A stretch of DNA of 64,000 nucleotides from Nocardioides sp. T2.26MG-1 (GTDB lineage: Bacteria; Actinomycetota; Actinomycetes; Propionibacteriales; Nocardioidaceae), in assembly GCF_950101795.1 (NCBI RefSeq), contig NZ_CATNLZ010000033.1:184916-248915 (forward strand). The letters are read 5' to 3'. A model generated the notes under the pieces. That model was given only the letters and a program-made list of their open reading frames with translations, did not search any database and was not told the DNA's origin. This document shows positions 24,525 to 33,392 of this stretch, piece by piece. The translations under genes and the position numbers were made by a program. Within the stretch, counting starts at the first letter, position 1, and every line of letters begins with the position of its first letter.

Positions 24525-24620
24525 GGGACCAGCGAACGCCGCCGCGGCCCTCGGCGCCAGTGGCGCGGGAGCGACCTGTGGAGAACCCACCACCGAGCCG
24601 CAGTAGGACATGCTGGAGGC

Positions 24621-25112
24621 ATGTGGATCGAGCTGACCGACCTCGCCGACGAGCGCTCGCTCGTCGAGGGCGAGGACTGCGCCCGTCGCGGGCGGGTCGA
24701 GATCGTCTCCGCGGCCGCGGGCGTGGTGCGCGCCGTGGCGCACGGGTCCTCGACGTACCACGTCGTGCTCCGCACGACCGACTGGTCCTGCACCTGCGGG
24801 GTGGGCACCGAGGGTCAGTTCTGCAAGCACCTCGTGGCCACGGCGCTGGTGGCGTCCGGCCAGACCGGCGGCGAGCCGACCAACCGCTCCGGGGTCGGAG
24901 ACGGCGAGCTCGTGGAGATCACCTCCTGGCTCGGGTCGCTCGGCGAGGCGTCGCTGCGAGGGGTCCTGGTGGAGATCGGTCGCCGGCATCCTGCCGCGAT
25001 GAAGGCGCTGGCGGCCCTGCTGCACAGCCGGAGCACCGGTGGGTTCTCGATGGGCGAGGCGGCGATCGACGCTCCGACCGTGGCCCAGGTCACGAAATCG
25101 GACGACCGTTGA
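24621..25112 (+). CDS. SWIM zinc-finger protein
   Basis: A 163-residue protein with a SWIM finger, CTCGVGTEGQFCKHL, at residues about 55-69 (CxCx(n)CxH), a module for binding DNA or protein. The N-terminal part (ELTDLADERSLVEGEDCARRGRVEIV) is the usual SWIM lead, and the C-terminal half is helical. A GGAGG ribosome site sits just before the ATG at 24621. The gene is divergent from the basic-tailed hypothetical gene and followed, after a weak hairpin, by an MFS gene. Confidence 0.85.
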   Translation: MWIELTDLADERSLVEGEDCARRGRVEIVSAAAGVVRAVAHGSSTYHVVLRTTDWSCTCGVGTEGQFCKHLVATALVASGQTGGEPTNRSGVGDGELVEITSWLGSLGEASLRGVLVEIGRRHPAAMKALAALLHSRSTGGFSMGEAAIDAPTVAQVTKSDDR

Positions 25113-25118
25113 CGGAAT

Positions 25119-25140
25119 CAACCGTCGGGCCCTGCGGTTG
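25119..25140 (+). terminator. Possible weak terminator hairpin
   Basis: CAACCG (25119-25124) and CGGTTG (25135-25140) can form a 6-bp stem with a 10-base loop 7 bases after the SWIM gene stop. It is short and has no U-run. Confidence 0.3.
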
Positions 25141-25191
25141 GGGCTGAGGCCCGGAGCGCGTCCCGGGACCACCCACTCCGGAGGAGCGCCG

Positions 25192-26646
25192 ATGGCCCCG
25201 ACTGCCCACCGCACCGACTACCGCATCACGTTCGTGGTGCTCTGCCTGGGCGTCGCGTCGTTCTCGCTGCTGCAGTCGATGGTCAACCCGGTGCTGCCCA
25301 CGATCGAGGCGGCGCTGGACACCGACCAGGCCACGGTGACGTGGGTGCTGACGGCGTACCTGCTGTCCGCCTCGGTGTTCACGCCGATCATCGGGCGCGT
25401 CGGCGACAAGGTGGGCAAGGAGCGGATGCTCGTCGCCGCGCTGGCCGCGCTCGCGGTCGGCTCGCTGCTCGCGGCGATGGCGACCTCGATCGGCGTGCTG
25501 ATCGTCGCCCGCATCATCCAGGGCATCGGCGGCGGCGTGCTGCCGCTGACGTTCGGGATCATCCGTGACGAGTTCCCGCGGGACAAGGTCGCCGGCGCGG
25601 TCGGTACGGCGGCCGCGCTGCTCGCGGTCGGCGGCGGGGTCGGCCTGGTGATCGCCGGGCCGGTCGTCGACGCGCTGAGCTACCACTGGCTGTTCTGGAT
25701 CCCGATGGGGATGACGGTCGTCGCGACCGTCGCGACCGCGTTCTACATCCCCGAGTCGCCCGAGCGCGCGCCCGGTCGGATCAACGTCGGCACCGCACTC
25801 CTGCTCTCCGCGTGGCTGGTCGCGCTGCTGCTCGGCGTGAGCCAGGGCCACACGTGGGGATGGAGCTCGGGCCGGGTGATCGGCCTGTTCGTCGCCGCCG
25901 CCGTGCTCCTGCCCACCTGGGTGGTCACGGAGGCGCGCAGCGACAGCCCGCTGGTCGACATGACGATGATGCGGATCCCGACCGTGTGGACCGTGAACCT
26001 GGTCGCGCTGCTATTCGGCGCCGGCATGTACTCGATGTTCGCGTTCCTGCCGCAGTTCCTGCAGACCCCCGAAGCGGCCGGCTACGGCTTCGGCGCCACG
26101 GTCACCGAGTCCGGGCTGCTCCTGCTGCCGCAGACGGTGGCGTCGTTCGTCGCCGGGGTGCTCGCCGGCCGGCTCGCCCACCGCTACGGCTCCAAGCTGC
26201 TGCTCGTCGTCGGCGCCACGCTCACCGCGCTCGGCACCCTCGGCCTGACGCTCGCGCACGGCTCGGTGTGGCTGGTGCTCGTCGAGACCACGGTGCTGGG
26301 CCTGGCCTTCGGGCTCTCGTTCGCGGCGATGTCCAACCTCGTCGTCGACGCCGTGCCGCAGTCCCAGACCGGCGTCGCGAGCGGCATGAACACCAACATC
26401 CGCACGGTCGGCGGCGCGATCGGCTCCGCCGTCCTGGCCACGGTGGTCACGTCCGGCGCCCAGCCCAGTGGGCTGCCCGTCGACGCCGGCTACACCCACG
26501 GGTTCGGCGTCCTCGCCGCCACCTCGGCGCTCGCCGCGCTCGTCGCGGTCTTCGTCCCGGTGATCCGGGCCAGGACCCACGTCGTGCCCGGGCCGCAGGC
26601 CGAGGCCGAGGAGCAGCACCACCTCACGGCTAGCGTCGACGCATGA
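25192..26646 (+). CDS. MFS drug/proton antiporter, DHA2-like with 14 helices
   Basis: A 484-residue major facilitator with 14 predicted membrane helices, as in the DHA2 drug:H+ antiporter family (EmrB, QacA). Motif A is at GRVGDKVGKERML in the loop between helices 2 and 3, and motif C-like glycine-rich helix follows (AVGTAAALLAVGGGVGLVIAGPV). It should export a toxic or signalling compound. The start is ATG 25192 after GGAGGAG; the upstream in-frame extension is atypical. Its stop overlaps the next gene as ATGA. Confidence 0.9.
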   Translation: MAPTAHRTDYRITFVVLCLGVASFSLLQSMVNPVLPTIEAALDTDQATVTWVLTAYLLSASVFTPIIGRVGDKVGKERMLVAALAALAVGSLLAAMATSIGVLIVARIIQGIGGGVLPLTFGIIRDEFPRDKVAGAVGTAAALLAVGGGVGLVIAGPVVDALSYHWLFWIPMGMTVVATVATAFYIPESPERAPGRINVGTALLLSAWLVALLLGVSQGHTWGWSSGRVIGLFVAAAVLLPTWVVTEARSDSPLVDMTMMRIPTVWTVNLVALLFGAGMYSMFAFLPQFLQTPEAAGYGFGATVTESGLLLLPQTVASFVAGVLAGRLAHRYGSKLLLVVGATLTALGTLGLTLAHGSVWLVLVETTVLGLAFGLSFAAMSNLVVDAVPQSQTGVASGMNTNIRTVGGAIGSAVLATVVTSGAQPSGLPVDAGYTHGFGVLAATSALAALVAVFVPVIRARTHVVPGPQAEAEEQHHLTASVDA

Positions 26647-27077
26647 GCCTCCTCAGCGCACCCCCGACGTCGCGGCCCCGCACCCTGGCCCGCATCGGCC
26701 TCGGCCTGGTGCTGCTGTTCGCCGGCACCAGCCACCTGACGTTCGCGCGGGAGGACTTCACGGCGCAGGTGCCCGACTGGTTCCCGGTCGACGACGACCC
26801 GGTCGTCCTGGTCTCGGGGATCGTCGAGCTCACGCTCGGCGCCGCGCTGGTCGCGTGGGCGCGGGGCCGGGTCGGCGTGGGCCTGGTGGTGGCGGCGTTC
26901 TTCGTCGCGATCTTCCCCGGCAACATCGCCCAGTGGGCCGAGCACAAGGACGCCTTCGGTCTCGACACCGACACCAAGCGGTTCGTCCGCCTGTTCTTCC
27001 AGCCGGTGCTGGTGCTCTGGGCGCTGTGGGGCACCGCTGCGTGGCGGGACCGGCCCCGCCGGCAGCCGCCTCGGTAG
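26643..27077 (+). CDS. DoxX-like small membrane protein
   Basis: A 144-residue protein with four membrane helices (ARIGLGLVLLFAGTSHLTF, VVLVSGIVELTLGAALVAWA, GVGLVVAAFFVAIFPGNIAQW, FFQPVLVLWALWGTAAW). The pattern L.L.FAG..H...A..F...VP.W fits the DoxX/MauE-like family, whose members are linked to redox homeostasis. It overlaps the MFS stop by 4 bases. It also has a TAGCGT box 6 bases before its ATG, so it may have its own leaderless promoter within the MFS 3' end. Confidence 0.82.
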   Translation: MSLLSAPPTSRPRTLARIGLGLVLLFAGTSHLTFAREDFTAQVPDWFPVDDDPVVLVSGIVELTLGAALVAWARGRVGVGLVVAAFFVAIFPGNIAQWAEHKDAFGLDTDTKRFVRLFFQPVLVLWALWGTAAWRDRPRRQPPR

Positions 27078-27087
27078 CCTCCGAGAC

Positions 27088-28488
27088 ATGCCCGACGTCG
27101 CGATCGCCGCCCCCAACGACGCGGCCGCGGACGCCGGCGAGCAGGTCGCGCTGGCGGGCGGCAACGCCGTCGACGCCGCGCTGGCCGCCTCGCTGGTCAC
27201 GATGGTCAACGAGGTCGGGCTGGTCTCGCTCAGCTCGGGCGGGTTCGTGACGGTGCAGCCGCCCGGCGGCCCGGCGTACACCGCCGACGGCTGGATGGAC
27301 ATGCCCGGCCGCGGACGGGCGCTCGGGGGCGGCACCTGGGACATCCACACGGAGTACGGCGGGGGCGTGGACATCACCATCGGGCCCGGCTCGGTGGCGG
27401 CGCACGGGTCGGTGGCGGCGTTCGAGGAGGTGCACCGCCGCGACGGCCGACTGCCCTGGCGCGACGTGGTCGCGCCGGCGCTCGACGTGGCCCGCGGCGG
27501 TTTCCGGCTGAGCGCAGCGTCGCGCTACTACCTCGACTATGTCCACGACTCGATCTTCGGCTGGGACGACGCCAGCCGCGCCGCGGTGCACGACGACCAG
27601 GGCGAGGTGACTACCGGTCTCGTCGTGCTGCCCGACCTGGCCCGCTCGCTCGAGCTGATCGCCGTCGAGGGCGCGGCGGTGCTGCACACCGGCGAGCTGG
27701 CGCGGCTGATCGCGGCCGACGTGCTGGACCGCGGCGGGATCCTCGGCCCGGACGACCTGGCGGCGTACCGCCCCGTGGTCCACACGTCCCTGGCCACTCG
27801 GGTCGGCGAGTGGACACTGGCGACCACACCGCCGCCGTCGGTCGGCGGCGCGAGCGTCGCCGCGATGCTGCGCCTGCTCGGGGGACGGCCGCACGGGCCG
27901 TGGACCGCGGAGGACGTCGAGCTGCTGGTCCGGGTGCAGCGCGAGGTGCTCGGCCGCGGGCCCGCACTGCTCCGGGAGTCGGGCTCGACCACGCACTGCT
28001 CGGCCACCGACACCGAGGGCCGCGCCTGCGCGGTCACGGTCTCCTCGGGCTACTTCTCGGGGATGATCGCCCGCGGCACCGGCATCTGGCTCAACAACAC
28101 CCTCGGAGAGCAGGAGCTCACCCCCGGCGGCCTGCACTCGCTGTCGCCGGGCACCCGGCTGCTGTCGAACATGGCTCCCACGGTCGGGCGCCACACGGAC
28201 GGCTCGGTGCTCGCGATCGGCTCGCCGGGCGCCGGCCGGATCGCCACCGCGGTCGCCCAGGTCCTCGCGGGCTTCGCCGGCGGGCTCGGCCTCGCGGAGG
28301 CCGTGCACCACCCGCGCGTGCACGTCCACCACGCCGGCCGGGCGGACGAGGTGGTCAAGCGCGAGGCCGAGGAGGGCCTGTCGATGTACTACGGCGGGGT
28401 CGGCGCGACGCTGGTGCGCCCCGACGGCCACCTGGTGGCGGCCGCCGACCCGCGGCGGGAGGGCGCGGTCCGCCTCGTGCGCACCTGA
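27088..28488 (+). CDS. Gamma-glutamyltransferase-family hydrolase, short cytoplasmic form
   Basis: A 466-residue Ntn-hydrolase of the gamma-glutamyltransferase family. The N-terminal part shows EQVALAGGNAVDAALAASLVTMVNEVGLVSLSSGGFV, and the self-processing/nucleophile Thr lies in GSTTHCSATDTEG (about residue 300), followed by TVSSGYFSGMI and the C-terminal GSPGAGRIATAVAQVL. Typical enzymes have 530-600 residues and a signal peptide. This one has neither and lacks the full Arg-containing gamma-glutamyl pocket at the N-terminus, so its substrate may differ. It starts 7 bases after TAGCCT. Confidence 0.85.
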   Translation: MPDVAIAAPNDAAADAGEQVALAGGNAVDAALAASLVTMVNEVGLVSLSSGGFVTVQPPGGPAYTADGWMDMPGRGRALGGGTWDIHTEYGGGVDITIGPGSVAAHGSVAAFEEVHRRDGRLPWRDVVAPALDVARGGFRLSAASRYYLDYVHDSIFGWDDASRAAVHDDQGEVTTGLVVLPDLARSLELIAVEGAAVLHTGELARLIAADVLDRGGILGPDDLAAYRPVVHTSLATRVGEWTLATTPPPSVGGASVAAMLRLLGGRPHGPWTAEDVELLVRVQREVLGRGPALLRESGSTTHCSATDTEGRACAVTVSSGYFSGMIARGTGIWLNNTLGEQELTPGGLHSLSPGTRLLSNMAPTVGRHTDGSVLAIGSPGAGRIATAVAQVLAGFAGGLGLAEAVHHPRVHVHHAGRADEVVKREAEEGLSMYYGGVGATLVRPDGHLVAAADPRREGAVRLVRT

Positions 28489-28577
28489 TCTGTGAACTCA
28501 CCCACACCGGCTCAACCTCCCCACGCCGCCTGCCGATGAACAGGACGTAGCGGATCGGCAGGATCGAGGTGAGGGCG

Positions 28578-28979
28578 ATGAGTATCAGGGTCGAGGCGGT
28601 CGGGAGACGCCTTGCGGCGGTCGGCGGCGTGACCGGCGCGTCGATCGGGACCAACGCCCAGGACGCCTACCGTGCCGCGCTGCTGGGCCTCAAGGAGGCC
28701 CAGAAGAAGCTCACGACGGACCTCGCGGGGAAGGCGGCCGACGAGATCCTCCTCTCCGACCGGCTCGCCATCGAGGCCGCGCGGGCCGAGGTCGCCCGGG
28801 CCGCCACCGCGCTCACGCTCGAGAACGACGAGCTCAGCCCCTCGACGAGCTCCTCCGCCACAGCCGCCGCCGCCGACGCCACCGCCGCCCCGGCTGCCAC
28901 CTCCGGCACCGGCTCCGCATCAGCCAAGCCCGCTCCCGCCGCGACCCGGACCTCCGGCGTCGTCGACGTCTACACCTGA
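28578..28979 (+). CDS. Hypothetical protein with helical core and Ala/Thr/Pro tail
   Basis: A 133-residue protein I do not recognise. Residues 20-85 are a helical, Ala/Lys/Glu-rich region (NAQDAYRAALLGLKEAQKKLTTDLAGKAADEILLSDRLAIEAARAEVARAATAL) likely to form a coiled-coil hairpin. Residues 86-133 are low-complexity Ser/Thr/Ala/Pro. No signal peptide or membrane helix is evident. The ATG at 28578 is used, with GGTGAGG just upstream. It converges with the PhoD gene 15 bases later. Confidence 0.6.
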   Translation: MSIRVEAVGRRLAAVGGVTGASIGTNAQDAYRAALLGLKEAQKKLTTDLAGKAADEILLSDRLAIEAARAEVARAATALTLENDELSPSTSSSATAAAADATAAPAATSGTGSASAKPAPAATRTSGVVDVYT

Positions 28980-28993
28980 CGCCCGGCCCGGAC

Positions 28994-30553
28994 TCAGACC
29001 CTCTCGGCCTGCGGCTCGAGGTCCTGGCTGAACAGCACGGCGCCGCTCAGGTCCCGCAGGCTGACCGTCATCCGGCCGTCGTCGTCGATGGCGACGTGAC
29101 CGAAGAACTGGTTGCCGCGGCGCGGGGACTCGTTCGGGGTCGCCGCGTGCTTGGTGAACACCACCTCGGGGCCGAAGGTCGCGTCGAGGTCGTTTGGCCC
29201 GAACGTGCCCGCGGCGATCGGCCCGGCCACGAACTCCCAGAACGGGTCGAAGTCGGTGAAGCCCGCCCGCGCCGGGTCGTAGTGGTGTGCGGCGCAGTAG
29301 TGCACGTCGGCGGTCAGCCACACCACGTTGCGGATGCCGTGGCGCTTGAACGCGCTGAGCACGCCGGCGATCTCGAGCTCCTTGCCCAGCGGGGCGCCCG
29401 GGTCGCGGTTGGCCAGGCTCTCCTGGTTGACCGGCCCGTCCGGCACGACCAGGCCGAGGGGCAGGTCGGCCGCGATCACCTTCCAGGTCGCGCGGGACCG
29501 CCGTACCTCCCGGATCAGCCAGTCGGTCTGCTCCTGCCCGAGGATGTGGGTCGGCTCGGCCTCGGTGCCGGCGGTGTTGGGGTCCTTGTAGGTGCGCATG
29601 TCGAGGCAGAACACGTCGAGGTGCCGGCCGCGCTCGACCTTGCGGTAGATCCGGCCGCGCGACGGCGAGCCGGCGATCGGGAGGTACTCCTGCCAGGCCT
29701 GCCGGGCGCGGGCGGCCAGCACGTCGACGCGCCGCTCGGTGTAGCGCTCGTCGGTGAGGATCTGGCCCGGGTACCAGTTGTTGTGGGTCTCGTGGTCGTC
29801 CCACTGCCCGATGATCGGGACCTCGGCTGCGAAGGCCCGGTAGTTGGCGTCGAGGCGGGTGTAGCGGTGCCGGCCGCGGAACTCATCGAGCTCCTCGGCC
29901 ACCTTGTCGACGCCCTCGGCGACGACGTTGCGCCAGACCTGGCCGTCGGGCTCGGTGACGGTCGCGGCGATCGGGCCGTCGGCGTAGACGGTGTCGCCGG
30001 AGTGGAGGAAGAAGTCGGGCCGCGTCCGGTGCATCGTGCGGTAGCCGACCATCCCGCCGAGGTCGGGGTTGATGCCCCAGCCCTGGCCGCAGCTGTCGCC
30101 GGTCCAGACGAAGCTGGTCGCCCCGCCGCGGGTCCCGGCGGTGGTGAACGAGGCCACCTGTGCCTCGCCGGTGCGGCCGTGCTCGTCCTCGAAGGAGAGG
30201 CGTACGTCGTGGTCCCGGCCGGGCGTCAGCCCGTCCAGCACGATCTTCGCGGTGTGGTCGGTGTCCGGCGTCGCCCAGGGTCCGCGGACCCGGCGGGTGG
30301 TCCGGCCGCTGCGCACGTCGGCCACGAGCCGGCCGACGTCCGAGGACCGGGCCCACAGCACCGCGCCGCGGCTGGTGACGTCGCCGGTGGCGACGCCGGA
30401 CGGCAGCTCGAGACGGCGCGAGACCAGACCGGCCGCCGCGGCCGCCGGACGGAGCGAGCCGGAGGCCGCGCCGAGGGCGAGGCCGCCGGCCACGGAGACC
30501 GCGCCGGCGCGGAGGAAGGTACGACGAGGGAGGGGCTGCCCGAGATCAGTCAT
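28994..30553 (-). CDS. Tat-exported alkaline phosphatase D (PhoD-like)
   Basis: A 519-residue PhoD-family metallophosphoesterase. The N-terminus has a twin-arginine signal, PLPRRTFLRAGAVSVAGGLALG, so it is exported folded. After an N-terminal beta domain (GVATGDVTSRGAVLWARSS) come the metal-site motifs SGDTVYADGP, WDDHETHNN and WLTADVHYCAAHHY. PhoD enzymes act as phosphodiesterases and phosphomonoesterases with Ca and Fe. The frame starts either at the ATG at 30553 or a GTG two codons earlier. A second, more distant PhoD paralogue is at 57861. Confidence 0.92.
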   Translation of the reverse strand: MTDLGQPLPRRTFLRAGAVSVAGGLALGAASGSLRPAAAAAGLVSRRLELPSGVATGDVTSRGAVLWARSSDVGRLVADVRSGRTTRRVRGPWATPDTDHTAKIVLDGLTPGRDHDVRLSFEDEHGRTGEAQVASFTTAGTRGGATSFVWTGDSCGQGWGINPDLGGMVGYRTMHRTRPDFFLHSGDTVYADGPIAATVTEPDGQVWRNVVAEGVDKVAEELDEFRGRHRYTRLDANYRAFAAEVPIIGQWDDHETHNNWYPGQILTDERYTERRVDVLAARARQAWQEYLPIAGSPSRGRIYRKVERGRHLDVFCLDMRTYKDPNTAGTEAEPTHILGQEQTDWLIREVRRSRATWKVIAADLPLGLVVPDGPVNQESLANRDPGAPLGKELEIAGVLSAFKRHGIRNVVWLTADVHYCAAHHYDPARAGFTDFDPFWEFVAGPIAAGTFGPNDLDATFGPEVVFTKHAATPNESPRRGNQFFGHVAIDDDGRMTVSLRDLSGAVLFSQDLEPQAERV

Positions 30554-30631
30554 GGACACAGGCTGGCCTGGCCGGGCGGCGTCCCGGTGTCGGCCCGGTG
30601 ACGAGTCGCGGACGACCCGGCGTCCCGGGCG

Positions 30632-31339
30632 CTACCAGAGCGGACCGTCGTTGATGAACGAGAGCATCTCGCGCACCCGGGTGTAGTCGCCGGACTCGAG
30701 GGCCGCGGCCAGCTCCGCGTCGCGGCCGGCCAACGTCTGGAGGTAGGCGAGGAAGTCGGGCGAGTCGAGCCCGACCTCGCGCCAGAACGGGTCGTCGGCC
30801 GCCCAGTAGCTCGTCTCGACCGGAGGGAAGTGCTGCACGCGGTCGAGCTCGAAGTCGATCGCCGTCTGTGCTTCGCGCGAGCGCTGCTCGGGCCGGGCCA
30901 GCCACAGCAGCTCGCCCAGCCCCGCACTGAGGTCGGGCGCCAGCGCCGCCAGCACCTGCTCTGCGTCGACCCCGGCCTTCCAGACCGTGGAGAGCAGGCC
31001 CTCCATCCCCTCGCTCCAGTTGGCGCCGTGCTCGCGCCACCGCTCGCCCAGCGCGCGGGCCGCCTCGTGGTCGCCGTTGACCGCGACCGAGGTGAGCACG
31101 ACCGGGGCCGGCTCGACGACGTCGACGACCTGCAGGATCTCGTCGCCGTTGAGCTCGGCGCGCACCACGTCGCCCACGGCGAGCGGGATGTAGAAGGAGT
31201 TGTTCTGCAGCGCATAGGTGCCGCCGGCGTCGTGCGCGTCGACCGGTGCGGCCCACAGGCTCTCGCCGGCGAGCAGCTCGAGCTCGGCCCGGTAGCGCAC
31301 GTTGACCTTGACCCTGTCCTCGCTGCTGGCCCCCGGCAT
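30632..31339 (-). CDS. Protein with N-terminal DUF4265-like domain
   Basis: A 235-residue soluble protein. The first 100 residues (VKVNVRYRAELELLAGESLWAAPVDAHDAGGTYALQNNSFYIPLAVGDVVRAELNGDEILQVVDVVEP) fit the DUF4265 pattern of small proteins of unknown function. The C-terminal half is helical and acidic with several Trp residues. I start at ATG 31339 (MPGASSEDRVKV), where similarity begins; the open frame runs 25 codons further upstream. It is divergent from the small membrane-protein gene at 31429. Confidence 0.72.
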   Translation of the reverse strand: MPGASSEDRVKVNVRYRAELELLAGESLWAAPVDAHDAGGTYALQNNSFYIPLAVGDVVRAELNGDEILQVVDVVEPAPVVLTSVAVNGDHEAARALGERWREHGANWSEGMEGLLSTVWKAGVDAEQVLAALAPDLSAGLGELLWLARPEQRSREAQTAIDFELDRVQHFPPVETSYWAADDPFWREVGLDSPDFLAYLQTLAGRDAELAAALESGDYTRVREMLSFINDGPLW

Positions 31340-31428
31340 GCCACCAGCCTGCCCCTGATCGCGCACCACCGCACCTGGGTCTTGCGACCCTGGGCACGGG
31401 CGCCCCGCCGGCACTAGCGTCGGGAGAC

Positions 31429-31614
31429 GTGGGTGACAACAGTTCCGCGAGCTCCGGCGCCAGCGGCGCGCTCTACGGGCTCGGCATCTTCGGGGCCTGG
31501 GTGTGGTTCTGGCAGCAGGCCGACGGCTTCTGGTGGTACGTGCTCGCGATCCTCGAGGGCCTCGTCTGGCCGGCGTTCCTCGTCTACCACGGTCTGGACC
31601 GGCTGGCCGGATGA
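31429..31614 (+). CDS. Small conserved two-helix membrane protein
   Basis: A 61-residue protein with a short Ser/Gly-rich start and two membrane helices rich in Trp and Phe (ALYGLGIFGAWVWFWQQA and GFWWYVLAILEGLVWPAFLVYHGL). Small proteins of this form are common in high-GC actinobacteria and have no known function. The GTG at 31429 follows a TAGCGT box by 8 bases. It converges on the cholesterol-oxidase-like gene with 13 bases between stops. Confidence 0.7.
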   Translation: MGDNSSASSGASGALYGLGIFGAWVWFWQQADGFWWYVLAILEGLVWPAFLVYHGLDRLAG

Positions 31615-31627
31615 GAGCCCTCGCGCC

Positions 31628-33214
31628 TCACACGAGCACGTCGAGGTCCTGGCGCAGCACCACGTCCATCGAGTACTCCGCGAGCGCCGCGACCGTCATC
31701 GACGGGTTGCAGGCCGCGCACGAGCCGGCGATCCGCGAGCCGTCCATCACGTAGAGGCCGCGCTGACCCAGCACCCGGCCCGCGTCGTCGACCGCCGAGC
31801 CGAACGGCACGCCGCCGACCGCGTGGAACGTGGTGTCGTCGAGCAGGTTCGAGTCGAGGTCGAGGTGGAACGGCGTGTCGCTGGTGATCCGCTCGACCGC
31901 CGCGTCCAGTACCGGCTTGGTGTCCAGCTCGTTGGTGCGGTCCCACACGGGGAACGCGTCGTCGCGCAGGGCGTCGTACTGCCACCGGCCGGTCTCCTCG
32001 GTGACCATGAAGGCGGCGATCGTGTAGGTGTTGACGTCGGCGGGCAGCGGGATCGGGCCCGTGGTCATCGTCAGCGCGCGGGCCGGGTCGGACCAGTCGC
32101 GGGCACCCATCGCGACCGGGCCGGCCTGGTAGGCGCCGGGGCTGTCCTGGCTGGTGACGGCGGCGTACACGCGCTCGCCGTTGGTGCCCCAGCCGGTGCC
32201 GACCGCGTCGGGCAGGTCGGGGATCAGGCCCTTGTCGCGGGCCTTGACCATCAGCCGCGTCGTGCCGGGCGACCCGGCCCCGAGGAACAGCGCGCGAGTG
32301 GTGATCCGCTTGCGCTCGAGCACCTGCCCGCTGGTGGAGATCCGCTCGCACTCGACGAGCCACTCCCCTGCCGGCGTGCGGGCGATGTCCGCGACCCGGT
32401 GCAGCGGCGCGACCTGCACGTTGCCGGTCGCCTCGGCCTGGGCGAGGTAGGTGACGTCGACCGACCAGCGCCCGCCGTTGTTGCAGCCGAACGTCATGTC
32501 GCCGGTGATGTACGACGGGGGCAGCTCGCCGCGCAGCTCACGGCGTACGACATCCCAGTCGGTCGGCGAGTCGATCCGGAACGTCTCGAACCCCGCCTCG
32601 CGCCCGCGCCTCTCGAAGATCCGCGGGGCGGCGTAGCGCGGGTCGGCGAGGATGTCGTCGGGGATCGGCGAGACGTGCAGGTCGCGCGCCACCCGGCGGT
32701 AGTGGTCGCGGTCGAGCAGGTCGTAGTCGATCGAGCTCGACACCGTGATCGCGAACGACTCCTGCTGCGGCTGCACGGTCATGCCGTGGTAGCTGATCGA
32801 CCCGCCGCCCACGGCCGCGACGCAGATGACGTCGACGCCGACCCCGCGCACCCGCTCGATCAGGCCCGTGTAGGGGATGAACGCGTTGGGGTTGGTCGGC
32901 GGCACCGGCATCGTCGGGACGGCGGAGAGCCACGACGACCGGTGGTCGTTGTTCGTCAGCGTGGGGAACGTGTCGGACCCCGGGCCGGTGGGCCAGCGCA
33001 TGCCGCGCTCGAGCACGAGCGTCTTGATGCCGGCGCGCCCGAGCCGCCGAGCGGTGACCCCGCCGCCGAACCCGGAGCCGATCACCACCGCCTGGCGGCG
33101 CTCCTCGGTGACCGGGGCGGAGAGGATCCCCGCCCGGGCCGGCCCGGCCACCCCGACCGCGGTGGCACCGGCTGCGGCCGCCCCCAGGAACCCTCGTCTC
33201 GACAGTGCACCCAT
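31628..33214 (-). CDS. GMC-type oxidoreductase, cholesterol-oxidase-like, Tat-exported
   Basis: A 528-residue FAD enzyme of the GMC superfamily, closest in pattern to class I cholesterol oxidases. A twin-arginine signal (SRRGFLGAAAAGATAVGVAG) leads to the FAD motif AVVIGSGFGGGVTARRL at about residues 43-59. Further blocks are GGGSISYHGM, FLGAGSPGTTRLM and the C-terminal LYVMDGSRIAGSCAACNPSMTVAALAEYSMD. It would oxidise a sterol or similar alcohol with O2 outside the membrane. The exact substrate is uncertain. The ATG at 33214 is chosen because it starts the Tat signal. Confidence 0.87.
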   Translation of the reverse strand: MGALSRRGFLGAAAAGATAVGVAGPARAGILSAPVTEERRQAVVIGSGFGGGVTARRLGRAGIKTLVLERGMRWPTGPGSDTFPTLTNNDHRSSWLSAVPTMPVPPTNPNAFIPYTGLIERVRGVGVDVICVAAVGGGSISYHGMTVQPQQESFAITVSSSIDYDLLDRDHYRRVARDLHVSPIPDDILADPRYAAPRIFERRGREAGFETFRIDSPTDWDVVRRELRGELPPSYITGDMTFGCNNGGRWSVDVTYLAQAEATGNVQVAPLHRVADIARTPAGEWLVECERISTSGQVLERKRITTRALFLGAGSPGTTRLMVKARDKGLIPDLPDAVGTGWGTNGERVYAAVTSQDSPGAYQAGPVAMGARDWSDPARALTMTTGPIPLPADVNTYTIAAFMVTEETGRWQYDALRDDAFPVWDRTNELDTKPVLDAAVERITSDTPFHLDLDSNLLDDTTFHAVGGVPFGSAVDDAGRVLGQRGLYVMDGSRIAGSCAACNPSMTVAALAEYSMDVVLRQDLDVLV

Positions 33215-33273
33215 GCGCGCGACCTCCGGTCGTCTCGGCCCGATCCTTGACGAGCACGAACTCAACCAGGTGT

Positions 33274-33286
33274 TGAATCGCGTTCA
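33274..33286. promoter_or_regulatory. Possible operator upstream of the GMC oxidoreductase gene
   Basis: TGAATCGCGTTCA is a short inverted repeat (TGAA, 5 bases, TTCA) 60 bases before the start of the oxidase gene. A looser CAAC...GTTG repeat lies beside it. No regulator gene is adjacent, so this is only a candidate. Confidence 0.3.
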
Positions 33287-33392
33287 GTAGAGCGGGATCA
33301 GCATGCGGACGGGCCTGGGGGCGGGGCGGTTGCGGGGTTCGGCTGCTGGGTGTTACGCGGGGGCTCCTGGGGCGGCCTCCGCAGGCACCCGG

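Noticed and set aside
33299..33392. G-rich stretch downstream of the sugar kinase as a regulatory or repeat element
   Set aside because: It is low-complexity GGGGC-type sequence without a consistent repeat unit or clear hairpin; I see nothing definable in it.
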